A DNA stretch of 64,000 nucleotides from an uncultured Flavobacteriales bacterium (GCA_946480815.1 CAMLLB010000016.1:1-64000), one strand, 5' to 3'; shown: positions 17,447 to 26,843, numbered from the stretch's first letter. The notes: generated by a model from the sequence alone, not told the origin. Numbers and translations: made by a program.

Positions 17447-19879
17447 ATGAAAATTTCATCCGCTTGGTTACACGAGTTTTTACCGGTTCACAAATCTCCC
17501 GAACAATTAGATCAGCTATTAACAGACACAGGTTTGGAAGTTGAAGGATTTGAAACCATTGAATCTGTGAAAGGTGGTTTGGAAGGAGTTGTAGTTGCGG
17601 AAGTCATTGAATGTGAGCAACACCCCAATGCGGATAGACTAAAGGTAACGAAAGTCAATAATGGAAAAGAGATTTTGCAGGTTGTTTGTGGAGCACCGAA
17701 TGTAGCTGTGGGACAGAAAGTAATTCTGGCACAGGTTGGTGCGGTCCTATACCCGAAACCGGATGAACCCTTGAAAATGAAAGTTTCCAAAATCCGTGAT
17801 GTTGAATCTTATGGAATGCTTTGTGCTGAAGATGAATTGGGCTTAGGAACAAGTCACGATGGGATTTTGGTACTGGACCCGAATGCAAAGCCCGGAACAC
17901 CGGCTGCGGAATACCTGGAGCTGGAAAGCGATGTGCAGATCGAGATCGGATTAACCCCAAACAGGGCAGATGCGATGGGACATGTGGGTGTTGCCCGTGA
18001 TGTACTGGCATACATGGCTTGTCATGAAGGAAGCGCTGCGAAATTGCAGTTGAAAGAAATAAAGAAGCCGGTAAAAGAAACGGAATTACCTGTTTCTGTT
18101 GTGGTGGAAAATACAGAGAAATGCCCGCGTTATATGGGGATTACCATCAGCGGAGTTGAAGTAAAAGCTTCACCGGCCTGGTTGCAAAATAAATTGAGAG
18201 CAGTTGGCTTGTCGCCGATTAATAATGTGGTGGACGTAACGAATTACGTGATGCGTGAATTGGGGACTCCTTTGCATGCATTTGACGCTTCCGTTGTGAA
18301 TGGAAAAGTAATTGTCCGTACTGCAAAAGCAGGCGAGAAGATGATTACCCTGGATGGTGTGGAACGTGAATTGAACGAAGAAGACCTGGTCATTGCCAAT
18401 GAAAAAGAAGCGATGTGTATTGCAGGTGTTTTCGGGGGAAATCATTCCGGGATTTCAGATCATACAACTGATGTCTTTTTGGAGGCTGCTTATTTCCAGC
18501 CGGTTTCAGTTCGTAAAACAGCTAAAAGACATGGTTTGTCGACCGACGCAAGTTTCCGTTTTGAACGTGGAGTGGATGTGGATTTGGTTCCGTATGCTTT
18601 GGAGAGAGCGGTACAACTCATTCAGGAGGTAGCAGGCGGAAAAGTGGGAATGGAAATCGTTGACCTGTATCCGAATCCGATTGAAAGAAGAAAAGTAACA
18701 CTGCGCTTTGATCGAATCAATCAGGTATTGGGGCATGTTATTGCTCCGGCTGTTATTCAGAATATTTTGACCTCTCTTGATTTTGAGATTTTGAGTTCGA
18801 CCAGCGAGCAGTTGGAACTTTCCGTTCCGAATTACCGTGTGGACGTAGACCGTGAAATTGACGTGATCGAAGAAGTATTGCGTATATACGGATTCAATCA
18901 AATTCCGCTTCCGGAAAAACTAAATACATCTTTAGTGGTGAGTGAAAAACCGGATTTGGAACGATTGGGTGTGAATTTGGCTGAGATTTTGGCAGGAATG
19001 GGATTCAATGAAATGATGAACAATTCATTGACAAGTCCTCAATATGCTGAGAAATTAGGGGGAAACCAGTTTCCTGTATCCAAAGCGGTAACAATGCTCA
19101 ATCCTTTGAGCCAGGATTTGGCTGTGATGCGTCAGAGTTTATTATTCCAGGGAATGGAAACAGTGGCGCATAATCAAAATCGTCAGAACCCGGATTTACG
19201 TTTGTTTGAATTCGGTAAAACATATTCCTTCGAGAATGACATTTATTCCGAAAATAAGCGCTTATTGCTCTTAATGACCGGGAACAAACAGGAGGAATCC
19301 TGGGCGCAAAAACTAGAGAAATCAACTTTGTTTACATTAAAAGCAATTGTCTCCAATGTATTTGAACGACTTGGCCTGGCATCATTTATCCAGGAAGAAA
19401 GTTTAGGCGAATCTGTTGTTTTAGCGGACGGTTATCAAATCCGTATTCTAAAAAATGTGGTTGGAACCCTGGGATGGGCCAATGCGAAGGTGAAAAAGCA
19501 TTTTGGTGTTAAACAGGATGTTTTTGTAGCAGACCTGGATTGGGATGCCGTTTTGGATTCGTTGAAACTGGCGAAAGTTCAGTACAAAGAATTGCCGAAA
19601 ACATTTGAAGTTCGCCGTGATTTTTCGTTGTTGCTGGATTCGAAGGTACGTTTCGCTGAAATCGAGCAAATCGCTAAGAAAGTGGATAAGAAGATCCTGC
19701 AAAAAGTGGGGTTGTTTGATGTTTATGAGGGAAAGAATTTACCTGAAGGAAAGAAATCATACGCTGTTTCATTCACATTCCAGGATGCAGAGCAAACATT
19801 GAAAGATGCACAGGTAGACGGAATTATGAATTCGATCCGTGCCGAATTGGAAAAACAATTGGGTGCAGAGTTGAGATAA
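17447..19879 (+). CDS. pheT: Phenylalanyl-tRNA synthetase beta subunit
   Basis: 810 residues. An EMAP/tRNA-binding domain lies at about 40-150 (VVVAEVIECEQHPNADRLKV, NVAVGQKVILAQ), then B3/B4 editing and B5 regions, and a C-terminal ferredoxin-like anticodon-binding domain (about 715-810, RRDFSLLLDSKVRFAEI). It charges tRNA-Phe with the alpha subunit, which is not in this window. A TAAATTTG -7 box at 17417-17424 lies 22 bases before the start, without an obvious -33 element. Confidence 0.96.
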   Translation: MKISSAWLHEFLPVHKSPEQLDQLLTDTGLEVEGFETIESVKGGLEGVVVAEVIECEQHPNADRLKVTKVNNGKEILQVVCGAPNVAVGQKVILAQVGAVLYPKPDEPLKMKVSKIRDVESYGMLCAEDELGLGTSHDGILVLDPNAKPGTPAAEYLELESDVQIEIGLTPNRADAMGHVGVARDVLAYMACHEGSAAKLQLKEIKKPVKETELPVSVVVENTEKCPRYMGITISGVEVKASPAWLQNKLRAVGLSPINNVVDVTNYVMRELGTPLHAFDASVVNGKVIVRTAKAGEKMITLDGVERELNEEDLVIANEKEAMCIAGVFGGNHSGISDHTTDVFLEAAYFQPVSVRKTAKRHGLSTDASFRFERGVDVDLVPYALERAVQLIQEVAGGKVGMEIVDLYPNPIERRKVTLRFDRINQVLGHVIAPAVIQNILTSLDFEILSSTSEQLELSVPNYRVDVDREIDVIEEVLRIYGFNQIPLPEKLNTSLVVSEKPDLERLGVNLAEILAGMGFNEMMNNSLTSPQYAEKLGGNQFPVSKAVTMLNPLSQDLAVMRQSLLFQGMETVAHNQNRQNPDLRLFEFGKTYSFENDIYSENKRLLLLMTGNKQEESWAQKLEKSTLFTLKAIVSNVFERLGLASFIQEESLGESVVLADGYQIRILKNVVGTLGWANAKVKKHFGVKQDVFVADLDWDAVLDSLKLAKVQYKELPKTFEVRRDFSLLLDSKVRFAEIEQIAKKVDKKILQKVGLFDVYEGKNLPEGKKSYAVSFTFQDAEQTLKDAQVDGIMNSIRAELEKQLGAELR

Positions 19880-19881
19880 GA

Positions 19882-19918
19882 GTCAGCCGCGGCTGACGAT
19901 AGAAACCCGCCGTGGCGG
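19882..19918. repeat. Two adjacent GC-rich palindromes after pheT
   Basis: A perfect 16-base palindrome GTCAGCCGCGGCTGAC (19882-19897) is followed by the near-perfect CCGCCGTGGCGG (19907-19918). A related TCAGCCGTGGCTGA occurs at 33427-33440. They may act as terminator stems for pheT or belong to a small palindromic repeat family; there is no T-run. Confidence 0.55.
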
Positions 19919-19943
19919 ATTAGCGCAGTTTAAAATAAAAAAC

Positions 19944-20387
19944 ATGCAGATGAGAATATTCCTTACGATTATACTTGTTGCTTTGTCGGCGTTTTCTTTT
20001 TCACAAGAGATGGATCCGATAGAGAAAATTTCGAATGCTCCTGTAATAACAGCAAGCAACGCATCAACTTTTACGAGTTACGAGAATACATTGGAATCTG
20101 TGGTGAACTTTTTTTATGCTTCCCAGATACGAAAAGATAAGGAATGGGAAAAGGTTCTTCCATTCACTGAAAAAAGAACTGAGATTTTGCGACAAAAATT
20201 GCAAAAGTATGAAGGATGGCATTTTACAAAATTTTCTTTGACGGGTAAAGTGGAGCATGAAGTTGGAAAGTTTTGGGTATTTATCAATATTGAAATCACA
20301 GCTGATGGAAAAACAACTACTGGAAATGGTCGGGTAGAAGTAGAGCTCATTGATGGCAATTTTGTAATAACAGGTATTCCTGCATAG
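19944..20387 (+). CDS. Secreted protein of unknown function
   Basis: 147 residues with a signal peptide (MQMRIFLTIILVALSAFSFSQ); ATG 19950 is an equally possible start. The mature part resembles a small SnoaL/NTF2-like fold: an N-terminal helix with charged residues (KDKEWEKVLPFTEKRTEILRQ) followed by four strands (WHFTKFSLTGKVEHEVGKFW, FVITGIPA). That fold call is a guess. It lies 40 bases before bioD and may be transcribed with the biotin genes, but nothing links it to biotin. Confidence 0.65.
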   Translation: MQMRIFLTIILVALSAFSFSQEMDPIEKISNAPVITASNASTFTSYENTLESVVNFFYASQIRKDKEWEKVLPFTEKRTEILRQKLQKYEGWHFTKFSLTGKVEHEVGKFWVFINIEITADGKTTTGNGRVEVELIDGNFVITGIPA

Positions 20388-20427
20388 ATTTGGATTGCAC
20401 CAACTTTATACCGAAAGGAAAACGAAG

Positions 20428-21042
20428 ATGAACTCATTTGTAATTACAGGAATCGGAACGGAAATAGGTAAAACCGTTGTAAGTGCAGTGCTTTGTGAAG
20501 CCTTGAAAGCAGATTACTGGAAACCGGTTCAGGCGGGAGATTTACATGCTTTGGATAGTGACTTTGTTCAAACACATACTTCCGAAACAACTGTTTTGCC
20601 AGCAAGTATTTTGTTGAATCACGCCATGTCGCCACACGAAGCGGCGCGTCTGGACGGAATTGAATTAAACGAAGAAGATTTCGATTTGCCTGATTTTTCC
20701 AAACAAACCATTATTGAAGGAGCGGGTGGAGTAATGGTACCTTTGAATGATCAGGGGTTATGTTACATCGACATCTTTCAATTGTGGGAGATCCCGGTGT
20801 ATGTGGTGACAAAACATTACCTTGGGAGCATTAATCACACCTTGTTGACATTGAACGCATTGATGTCACGTGAAATACCCATTGCGGGATTAATTGTAAA
20901 CGGAGAACGAAATGAAGCTACGGAACGGATCTATCATGCACATTTCTCCGATCTTAAAATCACAACGATCCCGGAACTAACCGAATTTTCGAAAGAAAGT
21001 ATCCAACAAGCAGCCAAATTATGGATAGAGCAGCAAGCCTAG
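20428..21042 (+). CDS. bioD: Dethiobiotin synthetase
   Basis: 204 residues from ATG 20428, chosen because the Walker A motif GIGTEIGKT (about 8-16) then lies at the usual position near the N-terminus. Other markers are DYWKPVQAGD and IIEGAGGVMVPL (about 92-103). It closes the ureido ring of 7,8-diaminopelargonate using ATP and CO2 to make dethiobiotin. The last 22 bases overlap bioA, so the two steps are translationally coupled, though bioA acts just before bioD in the pathway. Confidence 0.93.
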   Translation: MNSFVITGIGTEIGKTVVSAVLCEALKADYWKPVQAGDLHALDSDFVQTHTSETTVLPASILLNHAMSPHEAARLDGIELNEEDFDLPDFSKQTIIEGAGGVMVPLNDQGLCYIDIFQLWEIPVYVVTKHYLGSINHTLLTLNALMSREIPIAGLIVNGERNEATERIYHAHFSDLKITTIPELTEFSKESIQQAAKLWIEQQA

Positions 21043-22301
21043 AAAAAGATAAAAAACACGTTTGGCATCCCTTTACCCAAATGCAGACGGCGAAAGAACC
21101 GTTACACATTGTAAGAGCAGAAGCAACAACACTTTTTGATTCGAGCGGGAAAACATATATCGATGCCAATTCATCCTGGTGGGTAACTATTCACGGACAT
21201 GGTCATCCGTATTTAGGACAGGCTTTGAACGAGCAGTTTTCGCAGCTTGATCACGTAATATTTGCCGGTGCAACACATCCGCAAGCAATTAAACTGGCAG
21301 ATCGCATTACTTCCTTGCTCCCTGATAAGTTAGAGAAGGTGTTTTTCTCAGACGATGGTTCCACAGCCGTTGAAGTTGCTTTGAAAATGGCTTTTCAGTA
21401 TTGGTTCAATAAAAACGAATCGAAAAAACGGATCATTGCCATAGAAGGAGCTTATCACGGAGATACCTTCGGTGCTATGTCGATCGGTCAGCGTGGGTCT
21501 TTCAACAAACCTTTTGAGCACTTGTTCTTCGACGTGGATTTCATTGATTTCCCCAAAGACGAAGCAAGAAGCCAATCGCTTATCCGGGCAGAACAGATCC
21601 TGAAATCCGGGGAAGTGGCGGCAGTTATTGTAGAACCTTTGGTACAAGGATCGGCAGGAATGCGCATGTACGACGCAACCTGGCTGGATGCATTTGTGGC
21701 GTTGGCGAAAAAGTACCATGCGCTGGTGATCTTCGATGAAGTAATGACAGCCTGGGGAAGGACCGGAAAGCTGTTTGCTCATAATTTCTGTGAACAGGAA
21801 CCGGATATCATTTGTTTGTCGAAAGGATTAACGGGTGGAATTCTGCCCTTGGGACTGACTGTTGCAACGAACGAGATTTACGATGCCTTCCTTCACCCGG
21901 AGACCGCTAAAGCATTGCTTCACGGGCACTCCTTTACCGGAAGTGCTTTGGCTTGTGCAGTTGCGAACGCAAGCCTGGATTTATTTGAACAGCCCGAAAC
22001 CTGGGATTCCATAGAGTGGATCGAAGAACGCCACCGCTATTTCATCGAAGCACTGAAAACGCATCCGAAAGTAAAAGAGATCGGTTTGTGTGGCACAATT
22101 TTGCGTTTTGAAGTGGAAACAGGTGAGGGGAATAACTACTTTTCGTCTATTCGTGATACAGCATATGACTTTTTCCTGGAAAACGGGTGTTTGATCCGTC
22201 CGTTGGGGAATATTCTCTATCTAAACCCGCCTTATTGTATTTCGGAAGAGGAATTGGATAAGTTGCATGTGGTGCTGTTGAATTTTTTGGATAGTTTTTG
22301 A
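21021..22301 (+). CDS. bioA: Adenosylmethionine-8-amino-7-oxononanoate aminotransferase
   Basis: 426 residues. Hallmarks include HVWHPFTQM at the N-terminus, the SSWWVTIHGHGHP substrate region, the YHGDTFGAMS loop, DEVMTAWGRTG and the PLP lysine in CLSKGLTGG (about 271). It transfers an amino group from S-adenosylmethionine to KAPA. It forms a two-gene unit with bioD. bioF and bioB are not in the window. Confidence 0.95.
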   Translation: MDRAASLEKDKKHVWHPFTQMQTAKEPLHIVRAEATTLFDSSGKTYIDANSSWWVTIHGHGHPYLGQALNEQFSQLDHVIFAGATHPQAIKLADRITSLLPDKLEKVFFSDDGSTAVEVALKMAFQYWFNKNESKKRIIAIEGAYHGDTFGAMSIGQRGSFNKPFEHLFFDVDFIDFPKDEARSQSLIRAEQILKSGEVAAVIVEPLVQGSAGMRMYDATWLDAFVALAKKYHALVIFDEVMTAWGRTGKLFAHNFCEQEPDIICLSKGLTGGILPLGLTVATNEIYDAFLHPETAKALLHGHSFTGSALACAVANASLDLFEQPETWDSIEWIEERHRYFIEALKTHPKVKEIGLCGTILRFEVETGEGNNYFSSIRDTAYDFFLENGCLIRPLGNILYLNPPYCISEEELDKLHVVLLNFLDSF

Positions 22302-22523
22302 GTTCTCAATTTCCCCCTTTGAAGGGGGATAAAGGGGGATGGCGGACTGAGTCTCTCCCCTTGAGGGGAGATAAAGAGGGGTGGAGAAGGAGAATCGCCC
22401 ACACAAGCCACCCTCCTCAGTCCTCCCTCAAGGGAGGAGGATCTAATCTCCCTCCTTGAGGAGGGGTTAGGGTCTGACGACTCTGACGAGTGTCAGACTC
22501 CGTCAGAGGAGGTGGCCTGAGAA
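22302..22523. repeat. Cluster of GC-rich palindromic repeats (family B), left of DUF559 gene
   Basis: Several imperfect copies of a C-run / TTGA / G-run hairpin stand back to back: TCCCCCTTTGAAGGGGGA (22312-22329) followed by TAAAGGGGGATGGC; CTCCCCTTGAGGGGAG (22354-22369) followed by ATAAAGAGGGGTGG; and inverted copies CCTCCCTCAAGGGAGG near 22422 and CTCCCTCCTTGAGGAGG near 22449. A further tract with TCTGACGA/GTCAGACTC repeats runs to the DUF559 stop codon. No gene is visible. Confidence 0.85.
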
Positions 22524-22919
22524 TCAAGAGGAAGAAGAAGGCATCCCCACTCTCAAAACATGAATCACATGCCGCACCTGTTCCGAAACCACATCCATAT
22601 TCCAGATCACATCACCTTCTTTAAAACGGATCACCGTATAACCCAGCGACACCAGTTTATCTTCACGGTAGCGGTCATAATCCGGCTTACTGAAATGCGA
22701 ATTCCCATCGATCTCAATAATCAACCCGATCTCCGGGGCGAAGAAATCTACTATAAAGTGATAGATAGGCCGTTGCCGCAAAAAGCGTTCTCCGGTTTGT
22801 TTCCTGGATAGCAATCCTTTCCAGATCACCTTTTCCGCTTTGGAAGCAGTCTCCGTCCGTAATTCACGGGCATACTCTTTCAGTTTGGGGTTGTAGTGAT
22901 TGTGGCTAAATGTTTTCAT
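22524..22919 (-). CDS. DUF559 domain endonuclease-like protein (Vsr-like fold)
   Basis: 131 residues, usual length for stand-alone DUF559 proteins. The recognised core is ARELRTETASKAEKVIW, RRQ-like FLRQRPIYHFIVDFFAPE (about 47-64), then GLIIEIDGNSHF (about 66-77) and a YDRYREDKLVSLGYTVIRF helix-strand (about 80-98). These are the acidic residues and strands of a PD-(D/E)XK/Vsr-like nuclease. Biological function is unestablished for the family. It is bordered on both sides by the same class of GC-rich palindromic repeats. Confidence 0.87.
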   Translation of the reverse strand: MKTFSHNHYNPKLKEYARELRTETASKAEKVIWKGLLSRKQTGERFLRQRPIYHFIVDFFAPEIGLIIEIDGNSHFSKPDYDRYREDKLVSLGYTVIRFKEGDVIWNMDVVSEQVRHVIHVLRVGMPSSSS

Positions 22920-23344
22920 ACTTTAATTTAAGCAGAAAAATCGATAATACAAAGGAAGCCAAAACAGGCCATCCCCCTTTTATCCCCCTTCAAAGGGGGA
23001 GATTCAATCCACTTCCTTCCATAAGAAAGAAGTAAAGCTTTAAATATTAACCAATATTATTTCGATTTCGGGATTTCTTCAACCTTAGAGGATCTATAAA
23101 CTTCTCCCCTTGAGGAGCCTGTCCCGACAGGAAGTCGTCGGGAGAGATTGAGAGGGGTGGCTTATCGTCTGAAGGCGCCCCCACTGGCCATCCCCCTTTA
23201 TCCCCCTTCAAAGGGGGAGATCAAATACACCTCCTACCTTAACGATAAGAAGTACTGTTATTTAATATGAAGCAGGATTACAATTCCTCCCTTGAGGGAG
23301 GATAAAGGAGGGTGGCGTAAGGATCGAATGGAGGGTGGCCTGAA
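22920..23344. repeat. Family B repeats right of DUF559 gene
   Basis: No gene is visible in 425 bases. Repeat copies: CCATCCCCCTTTTATCCCCC then TTCAAAGGGGGAGA (22969-23002); CTCCCCTTGAGG interrupted by a CCTGTCCCGACAGG palindrome and ending AGAGGGGTGGC (23102-23162); a second CCATCCCCCTTTATCCCCC plus TTCAAAGGGGGAGA (23187-23221); and CTCCCTTGAGGGAGG plus ATAAAGGAGGGTGGC (23287-23316). Spacers between them are AT-rich and unrelated. Confidence 0.82.
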
Positions 23345-23986
23345 TTATCTCCCAACCTCTTTCAAAATCTTATTCATCTCCCGGATCGTCAACCCGGTCA
23401 ATTTGCGTATTTCTTCTGCGGACATGTTATTGAGCGCAAGCATTTTTCTTGCAATTTCTTTGCTTTTTTCTTTCGCCGCTTTTTGCGCAGCAATCTCCGC
23501 TTTCATTTCGGCTAAATCCGTCTTAGTGGTGTCGATCAGTTCCCACATACCGCTGTTCTTGATGTTATCCATCATTCCGTTATCTTCAAAGCTGAAATAA
23601 TCATCTTCGGTGATCACCAGATGATCAATCACTTCTATTTTCAGGAATTTTCCGGCTTTATAAAGGTAATCTGTCAACTCTTTGTCTTCTTTCGAAAGAT
23701 CGGTAGCTCCGCTTGGGTGGTTGTGCACCAAAATAGCTTGGGTAGCGAGTTTATAAATCGCCATCCGGAACGTATCCGAAGGATTCATATTTACCCGGTT
23801 CTGCTGACCCAGAGCCAGTAATTCAATAAACAGGATGCTGCTCTTATTATCCAGCCCGATAATCCAAAAATGTTCTTGTTTTCTGCTAATTCTGTTCTCG
23901 CGCAGCAACACCTGCTGCATGATGTTGTAAACATCCTCCGAATTGGCAATTTTAATCTTCTGATCTTTGGTTAACCGAACGTTCAT
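23345..23986 (-). CDS. RadC-like JAB-domain protein
   Basis: 213 residues. JAMM/JAB metal motif in ILVHNHPSGATDLSKED (about 82-98, HxHPSGxxxxSxxD) with HLVI further on: the RadC core, minus the N-terminal helix-hairpin-helix half of full-length RadC. A C-terminal extension (about 140-213) contains a lysine/alanine-rich coiled coil and a short LNNMSAEEIRKLTGLTI helical element resembling the tail of Rpn-type transposase-like proteins. The stand-alone short RadC proteins are common on mobile or defence-rich segments; function unproven. Confidence 0.82.
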   Translation of the reverse strand: MNVRLTKDQKIKIANSEDVYNIMQQVLLRENRISRKQEHFWIIGLDNKSSILFIELLALGQQNRVNMNPSDTFRMAIYKLATQAILVHNHPSGATDLSKEDKELTDYLYKAGKFLKIEVIDHLVITEDDYFSFEDNGMMDNIKNSGMWELIDTTKTDLAEMKAEIAAQKAAKEKSKEIARKMLALNNMSAEEIRKLTGLTIREMNKILKEVGR

Positions 23987-24158
23987 GGAATAAATTTAGC
24001 AAATAGTTTTTGGATGGGGTAAAGGTAGGGGAAAATTGGAAAGGAAGTATGGAAAAGAATAATGTGTTTCCAAAATTATTAAGTAGTATTGAAGATCGAA
24101 AGAAACTAATAGTTAATAGAAGTATCACATCAACCAAAAACCTTCATATTCTCTACTT

Positions 24159-24830
24159 ATGGAAATCAACAGAGAACAATTACTCCAACTTAAATTCGGG
24201 GAAAACGAGTATAAGCAATTTTACATCGATAAGAATTACGACCATAGTGAATCAATTTTTGTACAGATCAGTAAGACCATCGATCTATTGATCAAACACA
24301 TAGATAATGATACACCCGTTGAGGAGCTTCACCAGTTTTTGAGAAAACAATTTCTAAAATTGGAGTGGCACAAATTCCTGGAACATATGGAATATGTAAG
24401 ACCAAATGATCCGGAAAATCAATTGCATGATGAGGTAAATAAATCGTACTTCGATCGGATGGCTCAAGCAGTAGGGTTGGAAAATTTCCGGGAGTACGTG
24501 ATCAAACCACCTAAAAGGGCTGCATCTTCTGCAAAATCAAACCACGATCTATCAAAGCTGGATGAATTGGAGGAATTCCACGGAAAGCGAGTAGTGAATC
24601 AAATCAGGAAAGCATTCGAAAAATGCCTCCGTGAAATTGATTCCATGAAAGATCCTGCGCTCGAAAAGGAGCTCGTTATTCAACACTTCGAAAAACTCCT
24701 GGACTTTATCACTGATGATCTGGATGTCTATGACACCGACGACCGGGAAGTAATAGCTGAAGTGGTGGAAGATTGTTTGATCCAGTATGGATTTTCAGAT
24801 TCGGATGGAATGCTGGGGAGGTATGTGTAG
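24159..24830 (+). CDS. Hypothetical protein, acidic and helical
   Basis: 223 residues, no signal peptide or membrane segment. It is rich in Glu/Asp/Lys and predicted mostly alpha-helical, with a central low-complexity linker (PPKRAASSAKSNHDLSKL). The last third is strongly acidic (DFITDDLDVYDTDDREVIAEVVEDC). I do not recognise a family. It lies just upstream of the DUF6119-like gene with a 157-base gap, so a functional link is possible but not shown. Confidence 0.6.
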   Translation: MEINREQLLQLKFGENEYKQFYIDKNYDHSESIFVQISKTIDLLIKHIDNDTPVEELHQFLRKQFLKLEWHKFLEHMEYVRPNDPENQLHDEVNKSYFDRMAQAVGLENFREYVIKPPKRAASSAKSNHDLSKLDELEEFHGKRVVNQIRKAFEKCLREIDSMKDPALEKELVIQHFEKLLDFITDDLDVYDTDDREVIAEVVEDCLIQYGFSDSDGMLGRYV

Positions 24831-24987
24831 GGAAAAGAATGTGGTAAACCGCAAGTGGAAATGTGGGAAATACTGATTCTTCAGTGGAAAAGTTTTTGTT
24901 TCAATTTAATTTCTAGTTTAGACCACTGAAACTTATCAAAGCTATCAATTTGGCCGTTAACTTATTGCGTAATTACTACTTCAACTT

Positions 24988-26760
24988 ATGAAACAGAACC
25001 CAACCATATATAAGATAGGCAAACAACACACTTTAGAAAATGTATATGAAGGCGTCTTAAAACACTTGCGCCAAAATAACAAAACCTTTAAAGAAAAGAA
25101 TTTTCAATTAGTAGATTTTGAACTAAAATTAATTGTAATTGAATCGGATGACAAAGATTCAGAATGGTCTGAATTTTTTCCGTCGGAATATGTTGAGGAT
25201 ATTTCATTACAATATAAAATGCCTTCGCTGGTTTTGTTAATCAGCACCGATGCAGGAATTTATTCTGTCGTAGGCGGAGCGTTTTATCAATACGTATTAC
25301 CGTTTTTAGATACTTCCTACGGTTTAAATACATATTCAAGAATAATGAACCCAATTCAAGATCAAATTATAACAATTAATACAAGAGGTGTTACGGGACT
25401 TAGAGCCGGGATGAAAGAGCAATTTAAAGAGAATTACCGAATTATGGACTATATTAAGTTCGGCAAAATACCTACAGAATTGAAAATAAAATTGTCGGAT
25501 GAGACGGCTAATTTGTATTTTGATCAATTTCTTACATCAAGATCACCTCAAATAATTTTGAGTATTTCCTCTGGTTTTAACATAAACAAAAAACTTTCAT
25601 TTATTGAACTTGGAAACCTTGTCGAAATATTAGTGCATCTAGAATCGCTTTCGCCAAATGATTTTTTTAGTTCATATAAAGAAATAGATGATAATAATTT
25701 TATTTCAAAGTTTCTTACACCAGCACTATTAAACAAACTCTTTAATGAAAGAATTGATATAATTGATGGTAAAACATCAAATTTTGATGTGTGTTATCCA
25801 AATAAGGTGGAAGACTTTTATAGCGCTGATGAGTATGAAATAAAAATACATCAAGGCAAGTATAAATTTGAAAAAATTGGAAGAACATCTGATAAGAGCG
25901 GAATTCTGCGAATACTATTTAAATACTTAGCAGAAAATAATTACGATAGAAATTTAAAATCCTTCAATAACAAAATCTATAATACTTACATACTAACTTA
26001 TAAAAATCAAAAAAGCACTCCTATTTTAAGAACAACCTTAATTCATCATTTGAATACTGAAATATATGTTCCTGATGTTGGGACATTTATTTATTTAGAT
26101 TCAAAATGGTATAGATTGAGAGAGGTATTTATTGAAGAAATGAATAATAGGTGCGCAGAAATTATATCTAACAACAATTTGAATAATACAATCCTTAATG
26201 AAAAATGGCAGCTTAAAATAAATGGCAAAAGGGAAGACGAAGCAGTTTATAATGCTAAATATTTAAAGGACAATTACCTCGTTCTTGATAAAATAACTGT
26301 TGATTCAATTGAACTTGCTGACGTTATTCATATTCAAGATAAGTGGCTTTATTTGTGTCATGTAAAGTATGGCTTTAGTACAGAAATGCGAGAGTTGTAT
26401 AATCAGATCATCTCATCTGCTAGAAGACTTAAAAATGACCTTAAAGATGAGAACAATACATATCTTAAAGCGATTTATAAACAGTTGGAAGAAAAAGACA
26501 GAAATGGTGGATTAACTGAAAAAGAATTCGTTCAATTATTTAAAACCAAAAACATTAAATACGTCATGTCAATTACAAGTCATTTGAAAAATAGAAGTGT
26601 AACTAATCAAATTAAAGAGTATCCATCAAATATTGCTAAATTATCTTTGATCCAGTGTTTTACAGAAATGATGACAGAATATTATAATATGGAAATGGAG
26701 GTTATCGATAATAATGAATGTTTTCTAGGGGGCAGTATTGGTAACAAAATGGTTGAATAG
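24988..26760 (+). CDS. DUF6119 / TIGR04141-like 'sporadically distributed' protein
   Basis: 590 residues, within the family's usual 500-600. Recognisable blocks: the N-terminal IYKIGKQHTLENV, the GAFYQYVLPFLDTSYGLNTY segment (about 92-111), INTRGVTGLRAGMKEQFKEN (about 130-149) and the C-terminal ELADVIHIQDKWLYLCHVKYG (about 445-465), corresponding to the E-C-D...HVK block of the family. The last could be a nuclease-like core, but that is speculation. The coding sequence is visibly more AT-rich than its neighbours, a sign of horizontal acquisition. Function is unknown; the patchy distribution of this family fits defence or conflict roles. Confidence 0.72.
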   Translation: MKQNPTIYKIGKQHTLENVYEGVLKHLRQNNKTFKEKNFQLVDFELKLIVIESDDKDSEWSEFFPSEYVEDISLQYKMPSLVLLISTDAGIYSVVGGAFYQYVLPFLDTSYGLNTYSRIMNPIQDQIITINTRGVTGLRAGMKEQFKENYRIMDYIKFGKIPTELKIKLSDETANLYFDQFLTSRSPQIILSISSGFNINKKLSFIELGNLVEILVHLESLSPNDFFSSYKEIDDNNFISKFLTPALLNKLFNERIDIIDGKTSNFDVCYPNKVEDFYSADEYEIKIHQGKYKFEKIGRTSDKSGILRILFKYLAENNYDRNLKSFNNKIYNTYILTYKNQKSTPILRTTLIHHLNTEIYVPDVGTFIYLDSKWYRLREVFIEEMNNRCAEIISNNNLNNTILNEKWQLKINGKREDEAVYNAKYLKDNYLVLDKITVDSIELADVIHIQDKWLYLCHVKYGFSTEMRELYNQIISSARRLKNDLKDENNTYLKAIYKQLEEKDRNGGLTEKEFVQLFKTKNIKYVMSITSHLKNRSVTNQIKEYPSNIAKLSLIQCFTEMMTEYYNMEMEVIDNNECFLGGSIGNKMVE

Positions 26761-26804
26761 ATATAAGTGCGTATACATGCGTTTCAAATACCCCAAGTTA
26801 GCGT

Positions 26805-26838
26805 GAGCAACCTGTCCCGACTCTTCGGGATTTTGCTC
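26805..26838. repeat. Imperfect inverted repeat after the DUF6119-like gene
   Basis: GAGCAACCTGTCCCGA and TCGGGATTTTGCTC form a stem (GAGCAA/TTGCTC outside, TCCCGA/TCGGGA inside). It may act as a terminator, though no T-run follows. The TCCCGA...TCGGGA core recurs elsewhere in the window. Confidence 0.5.
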
Positions 26839-26843
26839 GTGCT

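Noticed and set aside
22302..23344. GC-rich repeats as a CRISPR or integron array
   Set aside because: Copies are palindromic, in both orientations and irregularly spaced; there is no integrase or cas gene.
24010..24291. 93-codon plus-strand frame overlapping the start of the acidic protein gene
   Set aside because: Low complexity Ser/Asn/Ile-rich translation; the overlapping 223-residue frame has better coding character.
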